A stretch of DNA of 64,000 bases from Arthrobacter sp. zg-Y1171 (GCF_025244845.1 NZ_CP104264.1:3224001-3288000), one strand, 5' to 3'; positions 29,138-37,966 are shown, counted from the first letter of the stretch. A program made the numbers and translations. The notes: generated by a model not told the origin, from the sequence alone.

Positions 29138-30628
29138 ATGTCTGAGCACATAACCCGCCCACCAAGCGACAGTTCTGTTTCCGCGCCGCAAAACAGTGCG
29201 GAAGAACCCCACCTCGCCCGTTCCCTGTCCAGCCGGCACATCCAGCTGCTGGCCATCGGCGGGGCCATCGGCACGGGATTGTTCATGGGGTCAGGCAAGA
29301 CCATCTCCGCGGCCGGCCCGTCAGTGATCTTCGTCTACGCGATCATCGGCTTCATGCTCTTCTTCGTTATGCGGGCCATGGGCGAGCTGCTGCTCTCCGA
29401 CCTTCGTTACAAGTCCTTCACCGACTTCTCCGCGGACCTGCTGGGTCCCTGGGCAGGCTTCTTCACGGGCTGGACCTACTGGTTCTGCTGGGTGGTCACC
29501 GGCATTGCCGACGTGGTGGCGATTGCCCACTACGTCACCTTCTGGTGGGGCAACGCTCCCCTGTGGATCCCGGCCCTGGCCTGCATCCTGGTCCTGCTGG
29601 CCCTGAACCTGCCGACGGTCAAGGCGTTCGGCGAAACCGAATTCTGGTTTGCGCTGGTCAAGATCGTCGCCATCCTGACGCTCATCGTAGTTGGGCTGGT
29701 CATGATCCTGACCGGCTTCACGCACGGCGACGGGGTTACCGCCGGCTTCGGCAACCTCTGGGAACACGGCGGTTTCTTCCCCACCGGCCCCATGGGCTTT
29801 GTCGCCGGCTTCCAGATCGCGGTGTTCGCGTTTGTCGGCATTGAACTGGTGGGCACCACCGCGGCGGAAACCAAGGATCCGGAAAAGAACCTGCCCCGGG
29901 CCGTGAACTCCATTCCGATCCGTATCCTGCTCTTCTACGTAGGCGCCCTGACCGTCCTGATGGCTGTGATCCCGTGGGACGAATTCAGCGCCGACGAAAG
30001 CCCGTTCGTGGGTATGTTCACCTTGGCCGGGCTTGGCACCGCCGCAGCCATCGTGAACTTCGTAGTGCTGACATCCGCGGCATCTTCAGCGAATTCCGGG
30101 ATATATTCCACTTCGCGTATGGTTTTCGGCCTGGCGCAGGAGGGCGATGCTCCCCGTCAGTTCGGCCGCCTCTCCCGGCGGAAGGTCCCCCAGAACGCGC
30201 TGTTCTTCTCCTGCACCTTCCTGCTGGCCGGCGTCGCCCTGCTGTACGCGGGCGAATCCGTCAGCGCGGCATTCACCTTGGTGAGCACCATTTCGGCCCT
30301 GTGCTTTATGTTCGTCTGGTCCATCATCCTGATCAGCTACCTGGTGTACCGCAGGCGCCGGCCGCAGCTGCATGAGGCGTCGAAGTTTCCGATGCCCGGC
30401 GGCGTCATGATGGCCTACCTCGTGCTGGCGTTCTTCGTGTTTATCCTGTGGACGCTCACCACCCAGGCAGACACCCTGCAGGCGCTCCTCGTGACCCCCG
30501 CGTGGTTCGTCCTGCTGGGCATTGTCTATGCCGTCCTGCGGCGGACCCCCGTGCATCAGGCGCGGGTGGCTGCACACCACGACGACGTCGCCCGCGAGCG
30601 CGCTGCGCTCCCCGCTGCGAAGCCATAA
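29138..30628 (+). CDS. cycA: D-serine/D-alanine/glycine permease
   Basis: 496 residues of the amino acid/polyamine/organocation superfamily, strongly resembling E. coli CycA throughout. Examples are RHIQLLAIGGAIGTGLFMGS, the LLGPWAGFFTGWTYWFCWVV stretch, FQIAVFAFVGIELVGTTAAE and TSAASSANSGIYSTSRM. Twelve membrane helices import glycine, D-alanine and D-serine with protons. I chose the ATG at 29138 (AAGAGAG upstream), which gives the family N-terminus. It is divergent from gcvP and its riboswitch across about 290 bases, so uptake and breakdown of glycine sit side by side. Confidence 0.94.
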   Translation: MSEHITRPPSDSSVSAPQNSAEEPHLARSLSSRHIQLLAIGGAIGTGLFMGSGKTISAAGPSVIFVYAIIGFMLFFVMRAMGELLLSDLRYKSFTDFSADLLGPWAGFFTGWTYWFCWVVTGIADVVAIAHYVTFWWGNAPLWIPALACILVLLALNLPTVKAFGETEFWFALVKIVAILTLIVVGLVMILTGFTHGDGVTAGFGNLWEHGGFFPTGPMGFVAGFQIAVFAFVGIELVGTTAAETKDPEKNLPRAVNSIPIRILLFYVGALTVLMAVIPWDEFSADESPFVGMFTLAGLGTAAAIVNFVVLTSAASSANSGIYSTSRMVFGLAQEGDAPRQFGRLSRRKVPQNALFFSCTFLLAGVALLYAGESVSAAFTLVSTISALCFMFVWSIILISYLVYRRRRPQLHEASKFPMPGGVMMAYLVLAFFVFILWTLTTQADTLQALLVTPAWFVLLGIVYAVLRRTPVHQARVAAHHDDVARERAALPAAKP

Positions 30629-30635
30629 GCGGCGC

Positions 30636-31265
30636 CTAGTACACCACCGTTCCCCGGGAGCTGACCGTTGCGCCGCCTCCCGGGGCGCCGGCTTTGCTGC
30701 TGGCGTCTATCTCCAGTCCGAAGGTATTCAGCGGCACCTCCAGGGCCGAGACCAGGTGCGGCACCACTTCCTGCTGGATCCGGGCGATCACGCCCTGCAC
30801 GTCGGCGTCGGAATTCACCGTCACCTTCATGGCCAGGTCCGGCTCGTCCGCAGTGCCGCGCAGGCGGACGGTTGAGCCCACCACGCCGGGCAGCTGATCC
30901 GTCTCATTGCTGACGGCGGAGGCCAGCACCTGCGGATCACACACGGTGACGCCGTGCGCCGGGTCTTCCTGCAACCGGAATGTCCCCGCCGGCCAGGCCC
31001 GGGGAATCTGGGCTTGAAGCCACCACAGCCCCAGGATGCCAAGGATCACCCCGGCCAGCAGCATGCCCCAGGGCACGTACTCCCCGGCCAGGAACCCCTG
31101 GCCGTCGGATTCGGACAGCACCCGGTCCGAACGGCCCGGGCTGCCCCCGATGAGGCGGTCCAGGGTTCCGCTGGCAATAAGTGCTGCCAGCACTCCTGCC
31201 GCAAGGAACAGGACCCCGAGGATAATCAGCCACGTCCGGTTGGCCCTACCTGAATGGTGCCGCAT
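30636..31265 (-). CDS. amaP: AmaP-like alkaline-shock membrane anchor protein
   Basis: 209 residues from the ATG at 31265. Two membrane helices (about 10-30 and 65-85) frame a loop, and the C-terminal domain (about 95-200) has an Asp23-like alpha/beta pattern with DLAMKVTVNSDADVQ and VVPHLVSALEVPLNTFGLEID. In Staphylococcus, AmaP tethers the Asp23 protein to the membrane and affects cell-envelope stress. This is the last gene of a five-gene operon with two Asp23-family proteins, which supports that role. The assignment comes from architecture and context rather than strong sequence identity. Confidence 0.75.
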   Translation of the reverse strand: MRHHSGRANRTWLIILGVLFLAAGVLAALIASGTLDRLIGGSPGRSDRVLSESDGQGFLAGEYVPWGMLLAGVILGILGLWWLQAQIPRAWPAGTFRLQEDPAHGVTVCDPQVLASAVSNETDQLPGVVGSTVRLRGTADEPDLAMKVTVNSDADVQGVIARIQQEVVPHLVSALEVPLNTFGLEIDASSKAGAPGGGATVSSRGTVVY

Positions 31266-31296
31266 TGCCCCTGCCTTCCTCTCCTGGTCCCGTCTG

Positions 31297-31911
31297 TCAG
31301 TCCCGCGTCCGAATGGTTGCCGTGACTTCCGGCACCGGATCCAGTCCGGTGGCGGCCAGGCGGGAGCGCACCCCGTCCACCACCCAGTGCTGCAGATCGG
31401 TGGTGCCGTGCAGCGCCGTCCGCACATCCAGATGGACCTTGCGCGAGGACGCCGTCGCAGAGGCGGTGGCCACCCCGTCAATGTGGTCGCAGGTGGATGC
31501 CGCCAACCGCGCAACTGCACGCCGGCTCATCACCACGGTTTCCCCTCCCCGGACCGACGGAACGCCGCCCGCTTCCCCCGCTCCGGGCAGCCCCGGCATA
31601 TTCACCGGCTTTGCCCGCAGCGGCAGTGCGGAGAAGTCACCGGGGACCATTCCGCACAGCAGCAGGATCAGCCCGATCAGGAGCAGCACTACGGCACCGG
31701 TCCAGCCCCGGGTGCTGTCCCACCCGGTCTCGGAGAGCCAACGCAGCGGTTCCGTCACGAAGGCCGGCCAACTCCCCTGAATGAGGCGGGCGACGGCGGC
31801 CCAGACCAGGCTTACACCGAGCGCCAGCATCACGATGGCGGAAATTGCTGCGGGAACGGAGCGGCTGGGCCTGCGCCGCATGGACACCGGCGGCGGGATC
31901 TTCGCATTCAT
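31297..31911 (-). CDS. DUF6286-type membrane protein of the Asp23 operon
   Basis: 204 residues. Two membrane helices occur at about 20-42 and 70-90 (TGAVVLLLIGLILLLCGM), followed by a soluble C-terminal domain with GETVVMSRRAVARLAAS, ASATASSRKVHLDVRTAL and VRSRLAATGLDP. This pattern resembles the DUF6286 domain found in actinobacterial Asp23 loci and echoes AmaP. The start overlaps the stop of the upstream Asp23 gene (ATGA, 31908-31911), so they are translationally coupled. The probable role is a second membrane scaffold for Asp23 proteins (inference). Confidence 0.72.
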   Translation of the reverse strand: MNAKIPPPVSMRRRPSRSVPAAISAIVMLALGVSLVWAAVARLIQGSWPAFVTEPLRWLSETGWDSTRGWTGAVVLLLIGLILLLCGMVPGDFSALPLRAKPVNMPGLPGAGEAGGVPSVRGGETVVMSRRAVARLAASTCDHIDGVATASATASSRKVHLDVRTALHGTTDLQHWVVDGVRSRLAATGLDPVPEVTATIRTRD

Positions 31912-32315
31912 TGCAGTTTCCTTCGGCCACGCGTATCCCGCTGCGGCGGCTTCAGCCAGGCAACCGTAATGTCCACCTGCCGCACCTGGACTCCGGTCAG
32001 CTCGGTGACCCGCTCCGTGATCCGGCGGCGCAGCTGCTCGGTGGCCTGGCGCAGCGGCATCGGATACGGCAACCCCACAGTGACCTTGAGGCTGGCGACG
32101 TTTCCGGCCAACTCCACGCTGGCATCCGGCCGTGCGGAAAGATCCGCCCGGCTGCCGATACCAAGGAATCCTCCGGAGCTTCCGCCTGCAAACGTTTCAT
32201 CCCGGGCTACCTGGCTGGCCGTTTTTTCCAGCACCCGCCGGGCCAGGACGGTTTCGCCGCGGTCATCGGCATCCCGCCCCGAAACCAGCGACGGCGGAGC
32301 CGAGGGAATGCTCAT
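31908..32315 (-). CDS. Asp23/Gls24-family envelope stress protein, copy B
   Basis: 135 residues. The Asp23 core is seen in LARRVLEKTASQVARDE and VELAGNVASLKVTVGLPYPMPLRQATEQLRRRITERVTELTGVQVRQVDITV, the usual helix-strand-helix-strand order. It is more divergent than copy A and has a Gly/Ser-rich loop (GGSSGGFLGIGSRAD). Its ATG overlaps the stop of the preceding 59-residue membrane protein gene (32312-32315) and its own stop overlaps the next start. Asp23 proteins are abundant, membrane-associated and induced by alkaline or envelope stress. Confidence 0.82.
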   Translation of the reverse strand: MSIPSAPPSLVSGRDADDRGETVLARRVLEKTASQVARDETFAGGSSGGFLGIGSRADLSARPDASVELAGNVASLKVTVGLPYPMPLRQATEQLRRRITERVTELTGVQVRQVDITVAWLKPPQRDTRGRRKLQ

Positions 32316-32491
32316 CGGCTTGACGCTTTACCGAGCATTCCCGCCACGTCCACCTTCCCATCCGCCACCAACCCCACCAGCAGCCCGATCAGGCCGAACA
32401 GCAGCGTAATGAGGAACGCCAGCCAACCGCCGAAGGCCAGCACGATTCCCAGCACCAGCCCGATTAACAGACACCACCGCGTTGCGGACAT
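32312..32491 (-). CDS. Small membrane protein, 59 residues (DUF2273-like)
   Basis: Two closely spaced hydrophobic segments (about 7-20 and 23-43) are separated by FGGWLAF. A Gly-rich helix LFGLIGLLVGLVADGKV and a short cytoplasmic tail ending GKASSR follow. Length and layout match the DUF2273 small integral membrane proteins that accompany Asp23 and AmaP in Gram-positive operons. Its stop overlaps the start of Asp23 copy B (ATGA), and it begins 30 bases after Asp23 copy A. It is easy to overlook because it is shorter than common gene-calling cut-offs. Confidence 0.85.
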   Translation of the reverse strand: MSATRWCLLIGLVLGIVLAFGGWLAFLITLLFGLIGLLVGLVADGKVDVAGMLGKASSR

Positions 32492-32521
32492 GGAGTCCTC
32501 CTTTTGGTTGTTGTACGGCCC

Positions 32522-33082
32522 TTACTCCAGGCTCTTGGACGGGCTGGAGGGCTGCTGGTCGTCCTGGTCCTCGTTCTCATCCGGCAGGTGGACATCGGTG
32601 ACATTCACGTTCACCTCCAGCACTTCCAGGCCGGTGGCGTTTTCCACGGACCGGATGACGTTGCGCCGGATGCCCTGGCTCACCTCCACCACGGAAAAGC
32701 CGTACTCCACCACGATGCTGACGTCGATCGCGGCCTGGCGTTCGCCCTTTTCCACCGTGACGCCGTTGCTGACGTTGGTCTGCGAGCCCGGGATCCTTTC
32801 GGTCATGGAACTGAAAGCACGCCGGGCGGCATTGCCCATGGCATGCACGCCCGGCACCTCGCGGGTGGCCATGCCTGCCAGCTTCTGCACCACGGTTTCC
32901 TCGATGGTGGTGTCGCCCCGGGGTGTGTGCAGCGGTCCGGTCCGGCGCTCGGCGTCAGCCGACGGCGACGCGGAGGAGCCGCCCTGCCCCTGGGGTGAAC
33001 CCTGTCCGGTCTGCATACTCTGGGCACCCTGCGGATTGGCCGTAGCGGACGTTGCCCCCGCTGTCTTTGATGGATCTGCCAT
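32522..33082 (-). CDS. Asp23/Gls24-family envelope stress protein, copy A
   Basis: 186 residues from the ATG at 33082, which has AGGAG 9 bases upstream; the in-frame ATG at 33091 directly abuts that site. After a Pro/Gln/Gly-rich disordered N-terminus (1-55), the Asp23 domain spans about 60-165: IEETVVQKLAGMATREVPGV, VEKGERQAAIDVSIVVEYGF and VSQGIRRNVIRSVENATGLEVLEVNVNVTDV. It ends in an acidic tail. It is the first gene of the operon and is divergent from an ECF sigma factor gene that may control it. Confidence 0.9.
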   Translation of the reverse strand: MADPSKTAGATSATANPQGAQSMQTGQGSPQGQGGSSASPSADAERRTGPLHTPRGDTTIEETVVQKLAGMATREVPGVHAMGNAARRAFSSMTERIPGSQTNVSNGVTVEKGERQAAIDVSIVVEYGFSVVEVSQGIRRNVIRSVENATGLEVLEVNVNVTDVHLPDENEDQDDQQPSSPSKSLE

Positions 33083-33283
33083 GGGAATCATCTCCTGCGT
33101 TCATTGCGGATGCACCGCGCGCGTCCCTTACAGAGTTAATGACGTGCGAAGGACCGAATCGTCACGGCAGAACCGGGACTTCGACCGTCTTTCGCCCGGT
33201 CCGTCCTGCGGTTATTCCTTGATGGCCGCCGTTCTGGGACAATCGAGCCACGTCCGGCCGCTGCCGGACGGGACAGGGACACC

Positions 33284-33925
33284 ATGGCGGGATCCGAGCT
33301 GCCGCAGGCGGCGCATAACGGCGGGAGATCCCCGCGCACCGGGCCAGGGCACCGGTATCCGGACGAGGCGGCCCTGGTCGCACTGGCCCGCGGAGGAGAC
33401 CTTCCCGCCTTCGAGCATCTTGTGGCCATTTACCAGCGCAGGTTGTTCCGGCTCGCCTACCGCATGCTTCGGGACCGCGGTGATGCCGAGGACGTCGTGC
33501 AGGACACGCTGACGGCCGGCTGGCGGATGCTCCCGACCTTGAACCGGGAGGAAGCCTTCGGCGGCTGGGTCTACCGGACGGCCACCAACCGCTGCCTGGA
33601 CGTCCTTCGGCACCGCACTTCCCACCCGCAGGACCTGCCGGGCGCCGATCCGCTGGCCGACGCCGCCGCGGTCGCCACCGCCCGCGACTCGGACCGGGAA
33701 GCGGATCCGCACCGCACGGCGGAGGTGGCGGCAGAATTGGACGCCCTGCGGCGGGCCCTCTCCCTGCTTCCTGCGGATCAGCGGGCCTGCTGGCTGCTTC
33801 GTGAAGTCCATGGACAGAGCTATGCGGAGATCGGCGCTGCGCTGCGGATCAGCCCGCAGGCCGTGCGCGGACGGTTGTCGCGGGCCCGCGAACACCTGTC
33901 AGCAGCCATGACGCCGTGGCGGTAA
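33284..33925 (+). CDS. ECF-type RNA polymerase sigma factor
   Basis: 213 residues. Region 2 is FEHLVAIYQRRLFRLAYRMLRDRGDAEDVVQDT (about 43-75), and region 4 is LSLLPADQRACWLLREVHGQSYAEIGAALRISPQAVRGRLSRAREHL. A variable acidic linker joins the two. The ATG at 33284 follows GGACAGGGAC. No anti-sigma factor gene is adjacent. The divergent neighbour is the Asp23/AmaP operon with about 200 bases between the starts, which makes that operon the most likely target. The mechanism of activation cannot be read from this window. Confidence 0.9.
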   Translation: MAGSELPQAAHNGGRSPRTGPGHRYPDEAALVALARGGDLPAFEHLVAIYQRRLFRLAYRMLRDRGDAEDVVQDTLTAGWRMLPTLNREEAFGGWVYRTATNRCLDVLRHRTSHPQDLPGADPLADAAAVATARDSDREADPHRTAEVAAELDALRRALSLLPADQRACWLLREVHGQSYAEIGAALRISPQAVRGRLSRAREHLSAAMTPWR

Positions 33926-33929
33926 TCCC

Positions 33930-33958
33930 TTGTAATTCCACTTGTCAGACAATAATAT
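33930..33958 (+). promoter_or_regulatory. aceB promoter with operator in the spacer
   Basis: TTGTAA (33930-33935) and TAATAT (33953-33958) are separated by 17 bases. The right end of that spacer is the perfect palindrome TTGTC-A-GACAA (33942-33952), a sequence type bound by many FCD-class GntR regulators. A repressor there would block polymerase. The palindrome begins 16 bases after the sigma factor stop and the promoter lies about 70 bases before the aceB ATG. Confidence 0.6.
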
Positions 33959-34029
33959 CCACGATACGGAAGAAGTAACCGGCATCACTTTTATTGCTGT
34001 CCACCGGCATTGCCACAGGGAGAATCATT

Positions 34030-35628
34030 ATGGCCATTGAAGTAACCGACTCCTCGCCCGCCGAAGGAGCGGAACACATCCTGACCCCCGAAGCGCTGGA
34101 ATTCATCGAGGAACTCCACCGCCGCTTCCGCAGCACCCGCGACGAGCGGCTTGCCGCCCGCGCCGTCCGCCGCCAGGAAGCCGCCTCCACCGGCCGACTG
34201 GATTTCCTGCCCGAGACCGCCGACATCCGCAGCGGAGACTGGAAGGTGGCCGAGGCACCCGCCGCCCTGCAGGACCGCCGGGTGGAAATGACCGGCCCGG
34301 CTTCCCCCGCCAAAATGGCCATCAACGCCCTGAACTCCGGCGCCAAGGTCTGGCTGGCCGACCTTGAAGATGCCTGCACCCCCACCTGGCACAACGTGGT
34401 GGATTCGCAGGTGAACCTCTACCGTGCCGCACGCAATGACCTCTCCTTCACCTCACCCGAGGGCAAGGAGTATGCACTGCGCACCGATGCCCCGCTCGCC
34501 GTCGTCGTAATGCGCCCGCGCGGATGGCACCTGCCCGAAAAACATGTGCTGATCGACGGCGAACCTGCCGTTGGCGCCCTGGTGGATTTCGGACTCCACT
34601 TTTTCTCCAATGCCCGGCAGCTGCTGGACAACGGACAGGGACCGTACTACTACCTGCCCAAGATGGAAAGCCATCTGGAGGCACGGCTCTGGAACGACGT
34701 CTTCAACTTCGCCGAGGAGTACGTGGGCGTGCCGCAGGGCTCCGTCCGGGCCACCGTCCTGATCGAGACCATTCCTGCTGCCTTCGAAATGGAGGAGATT
34801 CTCTACGAACTGCGCGATCACGCCTCCGGCCTGAACGCCGGGCGCTGGGATTACCTCTTCAGCATGATCAAGGTCTTCCGCGACGCCGGGAAGGACTATC
34901 TGCTGCCGGACCGGGCCGACGTCTCCATGACCGCACCCTTCATGCGCGCCTACACCGAACTGCTCGTGAAGACCTGCCACCGCCGCGGCGCCTTTGCCAT
35001 GGGCGGCATGGCGGCCTTCATCCCCAACCGGCGTGAGCCTGAGGTGACGGCCGCCGCCCTGGCTAAAGTGAAGGCGGACAAAACCCGTGAGGCCGGCGAC
35101 GGCTTTGACGGTTCCTGGGTGGCCCACCCTGATCTGGTGCCCGTCTGCCGGGAGGTCTTCGATGACGTCCTGGGCGACAAGCCGAACCAGGTGGACCGGC
35201 AGCGTGAAGACGTGTCCGTCACTGCCACCGACCTGCTCGACGTCAGCACCGCCGAAGGCTCCATCACGGAAGCAGGGCTGCGGTCCAACCTCTATGTGGC
35301 CGTCAACTACGTGGCCGTCTGGCTCTCCGGCAACGGTGCCGTTGCCATCCGGAACCTGATGGAGGACGCTGCCACTGCGGAGATTTCCCGCTCCCAGGTC
35401 TGGCAGCAGGTCCGCAACAACGTGGTGCTTGAGGATACCGGCGAGACCGTCTCCGAGGAGCTCGTCAGCCGGATCCTGGCCGAAGAAACGGAACGGCTGC
35501 GCGGGGAGGTGTCGGACGAAATGTTCACGGGGTACTTCGAGCCGGCCAGCCGGATCATCGGGGAGATCAGCCTGTCCAAGGACTACACGGACTTCCTGAC
35601 CCTGCCGGCGTACGAGCTGATCGACTAG
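34030..35628 (+). CDS. aceB: Malate synthase A
   Basis: 532 residues from the ATG at 34030 (CAGGGAGAA upstream). It condenses glyoxylate with acetyl-CoA to malate in the glyoxylate bypass. Family motifs include KVWLADLEDACTPTWHNVV, VVMRPRGWHLPEKHV, YYYLPKMESHLEARLWNDVF, ATVLIETIPAAFEMEEILYE and GRWDYLFSMIKVFRD. The C-terminal LYVAVNYVAVWLSGNGAVAI region is also typical. Isocitrate lyase is not in the window. Its TAG stop and the TAG of the convergent hydrolase gene share the palindrome CTAG (35625-35628). Confidence 0.96.
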   Translation: MAIEVTDSSPAEGAEHILTPEALEFIEELHRRFRSTRDERLAARAVRRQEAASTGRLDFLPETADIRSGDWKVAEAPAALQDRRVEMTGPASPAKMAINALNSGAKVWLADLEDACTPTWHNVVDSQVNLYRAARNDLSFTSPEGKEYALRTDAPLAVVVMRPRGWHLPEKHVLIDGEPAVGALVDFGLHFFSNARQLLDNGQGPYYYLPKMESHLEARLWNDVFNFAEEYVGVPQGSVRATVLIETIPAAFEMEEILYELRDHASGLNAGRWDYLFSMIKVFRDAGKDYLLPDRADVSMTAPFMRAYTELLVKTCHRRGAFAMGGMAAFIPNRREPEVTAAALAKVKADKTREAGDGFDGSWVAHPDLVPVCREVFDDVLGDKPNQVDRQREDVSVTATDLLDVSTAEGSITEAGLRSNLYVAVNYVAVWLSGNGAVAIRNLMEDAATAEISRSQVWQQVRNNVVLEDTGETVSEELVSRILAEETERLRGEVSDEMFTGYFEPASRIIGEISLSKDYTDFLTLPAYELID

Positions 35629-36656
35629 CCCTCGGGCGGGCGGGCCTTGCCGAAGTGCGGCAGGGCCCGCAGGTAGCCGCTCCCCCAGCGGGTAATGGCG
35701 TTGTACGCCTGTGCCCGGACCGCCGGTGCGGACAGGAACACGTCGTGCATCGCATTGGGGATCCGGTCCACGTTCACGGTGGAGCCCAGGGAGAGCGAGC
35801 GGTGAGCCACCACGTTGACGTCCAGCACGACGTCGGAGCGCGCCGCATCTTCCGACCAGCGCGGATGCAGGTAGCTGTTGTCTGACAGCAGCACCAGCAC
35901 AGGCAGCTGCAGCTGCAGTCCCGCGGCGACCGTTGCCTGGGCGGAGAACACTGCATGCAGGAAAGCGACCGTGACCGGGAACCCGCGCACGGGACGCCAT
36001 TCGGTGTCGTACTGCCATTCCCCGCCGAACGCCGCAGACACCGTCCGGGTGTAGATTCCGGGGTCAACCGGCGGCAACGGGCGGCGCGGGTGATGCTGCG
36101 CCTCCAGGCTGACCAGCGGTGAAATAACCCGGCGGGCCAGTTCCGTGGCCTGGAATTCCAGCCACGGACTGTTCAGGATCAGGGCTGCGGCCCGGCCGGG
36201 GTGGCGCTGCGCCCAGAGCGCCAGCGTCAGGCCGCCCGTGGAGTGCCCAAGCAGGATCAGCGGTCGGGCGTCGGCCGCGTCCTGCCCCATGGCTTCCAGT
36301 GCTGCACCCACATCCGCGTCATAGTCGCGGAGGTCCTGGACATAGCCGGGTTCCTCCCCCGGGCGCAGGCTGCGCCCGTAGTTGTGCAGGTCAACGGCGA
36401 AGAACCGCGCACCCTGCCCGGCCCAGTAGCGCGCCAGCTCGGTCTGGAAGAAATAGTCCGACCAGCCGTGCACGTAGAGGACATCCGCCGTCGGCCCGGA
36501 CGCGGGCGGGTCGGACGGCGGGTCCGACGGCGTGTCCGACGGCGTGTAGCGGACCAGGGTGGCAACCTTGCCGCCGGGCAGGTCCAGGGTCAGCTGGTCG
36601 AATCCCTCACCCAGGATGTCCGGTTCCCACCGGCGCCGGGGGCGCGGGTTGCTCAT
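35625..36656 (-). CDS. Alpha/beta hydrolase, lysophospholipase/monoglyceride-lipase type
   Basis: 343 residues from the ATG at 36656, whose codon overlaps the stop of the upstream alcohol dehydrogenase (ATGA). Motifs are VLYVHGWSDYFFQTELARYW (oxyanion region), GHSTGGLTLAL (nucleophile Ser) and a late HDVF His near PNAMHDVFLS. This places it with serine aminopeptidase S33/lysophospholipase-like hydrolases. A Thr-Pro-Ser-Asp repeat (PSDTPSDPPSDPP) forms a loop at about 33-47. The substrate is probably an ester or glyceride. It is coupled to the dehydrogenase, so it may hydrolyse an ester whose alcohol part that enzyme oxidises (inference). Confidence 0.86.
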   Translation of the reverse strand: MSNPRPRRRWEPDILGEGFDQLTLDLPGGKVATLVRYTPSDTPSDPPSDPPASGPTADVLYVHGWSDYFFQTELARYWAGQGARFFAVDLHNYGRSLRPGEEPGYVQDLRDYDADVGAALEAMGQDAADARPLILLGHSTGGLTLALWAQRHPGRAAALILNSPWLEFQATELARRVISPLVSLEAQHHPRRPLPPVDPGIYTRTVSAAFGGEWQYDTEWRPVRGFPVTVAFLHAVFSAQATVAAGLQLQLPVLVLLSDNSYLHPRWSEDAARSDVVLDVNVVAHRSLSLGSTVNVDRIPNAMHDVFLSAPAVRAQAYNAITRWGSGYLRALPHFGKARPPEG

Positions 36657-37798
36657 GCAGAAGCGCCGTCGGGCTCGAAGCGGATGACCTGGCGGATGGC
36701 GAGGCCGTCCGCCAGGGTATCCATGGCCGAGTTGATGTCCTCCAGCGCAATAGTGGAGGAGACCAGTTCCTCCACGGGCAGTTTCCCCTCCCGCCACAGC
36801 TGCGCGTAAACCGGGATGTCCCGGGCAGGAACGGCGGAACCGAGGTAGCTGCCGATGATGGTCCGGGCTTCGGCGGTCAGCGTCAGCGGCGTGATTTCGG
36901 AGGTTTGGTCCGGGGCCGGCAGCCCTACCGTGACGGTGGTACCCCCGGGGGCCGTGATCCGTACGGCCGTTTCGAAGGCGCGGGGATGGCCGGCAGCCTC
37001 GATCACCAGCGCGGGCCGGATGCCGGCGTCGAGCGCCTCCTGCGGCGTATACACGGCGTCGGCTCCGAGCTCCCGGGCGCGTGCCAGTTTCTCCGGCAAT
37101 GAGTCAATGCCGATCACACTGTGCACGTCCAGGGACAGTGCCGTCAGGAGCGCAGCCATGCCGACGCCGCCGAGCCCGACGATCGCGACGTCGTCGTCCT
37201 TGCCCGGACGGGCCGGGTTCAGCACCGCGCCGCCACCGGTGAGGACGGCGCACCCCAGCAGGGCCGCCACGTGCGGCGGAATGTCGTCATCGACGGGTAC
37301 CACTGACTTCCGGTTGACCACGGCATGCGTGGCGAAGCCGGAGACGCCGAGGTGATGGCGTACTTCGCCGCCGTCCGCGGCGGTCAGGCGCATCCCGCCG
37401 TCGAGCAGCGTGCCGGCATTATTCGCTGCGGATCCCGGGATGCAGGGCATCTTGCCCTCGGTCCGGCAGCCCGCACATTCACCGCAGCGGGGCAGGAAGG
37501 CCATCACCACGCGCTGTCCGACGGCGAGGTCGTCCACGCCCTCGCCCAGCTCCTCCACCTTGCCCGCGGCCTCGTGCCCGAGCAGCATGGGCAGCGGCCT
37601 CACCCGGCTGCCGTTTACCACCGACAGGTCCGAGTGGCACAGGCTCGCAGCCTCGATGCGCACCATGATTTCCCCGGGCCCGGGCGGCTGCAGCTGGAGG
37701 TCCTGGACCACCACCGGCCGGGACTGAGCGTAGGGGCGCGGGGCGCCGATGGTCTGCAGGACCGCGCCGCGGATGGACCGGGTGCTCTCGGTGCCCAT
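36653..37798 (-). CDS. Zinc-dependent alcohol dehydrogenase (class III-like MDR)
   Basis: 381 residues from the ATG at 37798 with GAAGGAGA just upstream. Catalytic zinc ligands are in ASLCHSDLS, GHEAAG and LGCAVLTGGGAV. The structural zinc site is CGECAGCRTEGKMPC with four Cys. The NAD-binding motif is VGLGGVGMAALL. The overall build is that of class III alcohol/formaldehyde and mycothiol-type dehydrogenases, but the true substrate is not evident. It is the first gene of a two-gene operon with the S33-type hydrolase. Confidence 0.9.
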   Translation of the reverse strand: MGTESTRSIRGAVLQTIGAPRPYAQSRPVVVQDLQLQPPGPGEIMVRIEAASLCHSDLSVVNGSRVRPLPMLLGHEAAGKVEELGEGVDDLAVGQRVVMAFLPRCGECAGCRTEGKMPCIPGSAANNAGTLLDGGMRLTAADGGEVRHHLGVSGFATHAVVNRKSVVPVDDDIPPHVAALLGCAVLTGGGAVLNPARPGKDDDVAIVGLGGVGMAALLTALSLDVHSVIGIDSLPEKLARARELGADAVYTPQEALDAGIRPALVIEAAGHPRAFETAVRITAPGGTTVTVGLPAPDQTSEITPLTLTAEARTIIGSYLGSAVPARDIPVYAQLWREGKLPVEELVSSTIALEDINSAMDTLADGLAIRQVIRFEPDGASA

Positions 37799-37966
37799 GA
37801 ACTCTCCTTCGAGTAGATTTCGAACCGGCTTCCGGTCCCTTTCGCGATACGCCAGCACTATTCCACCACGAAGAACCCGGGCCGTCCCGCTGTTTCCGCT
37901 GCCCGAACCGCCTCAACACGGCACCGGTGCCCGCCCGCCCGCCGTTCCACTGGCAAGATTAGGGCC

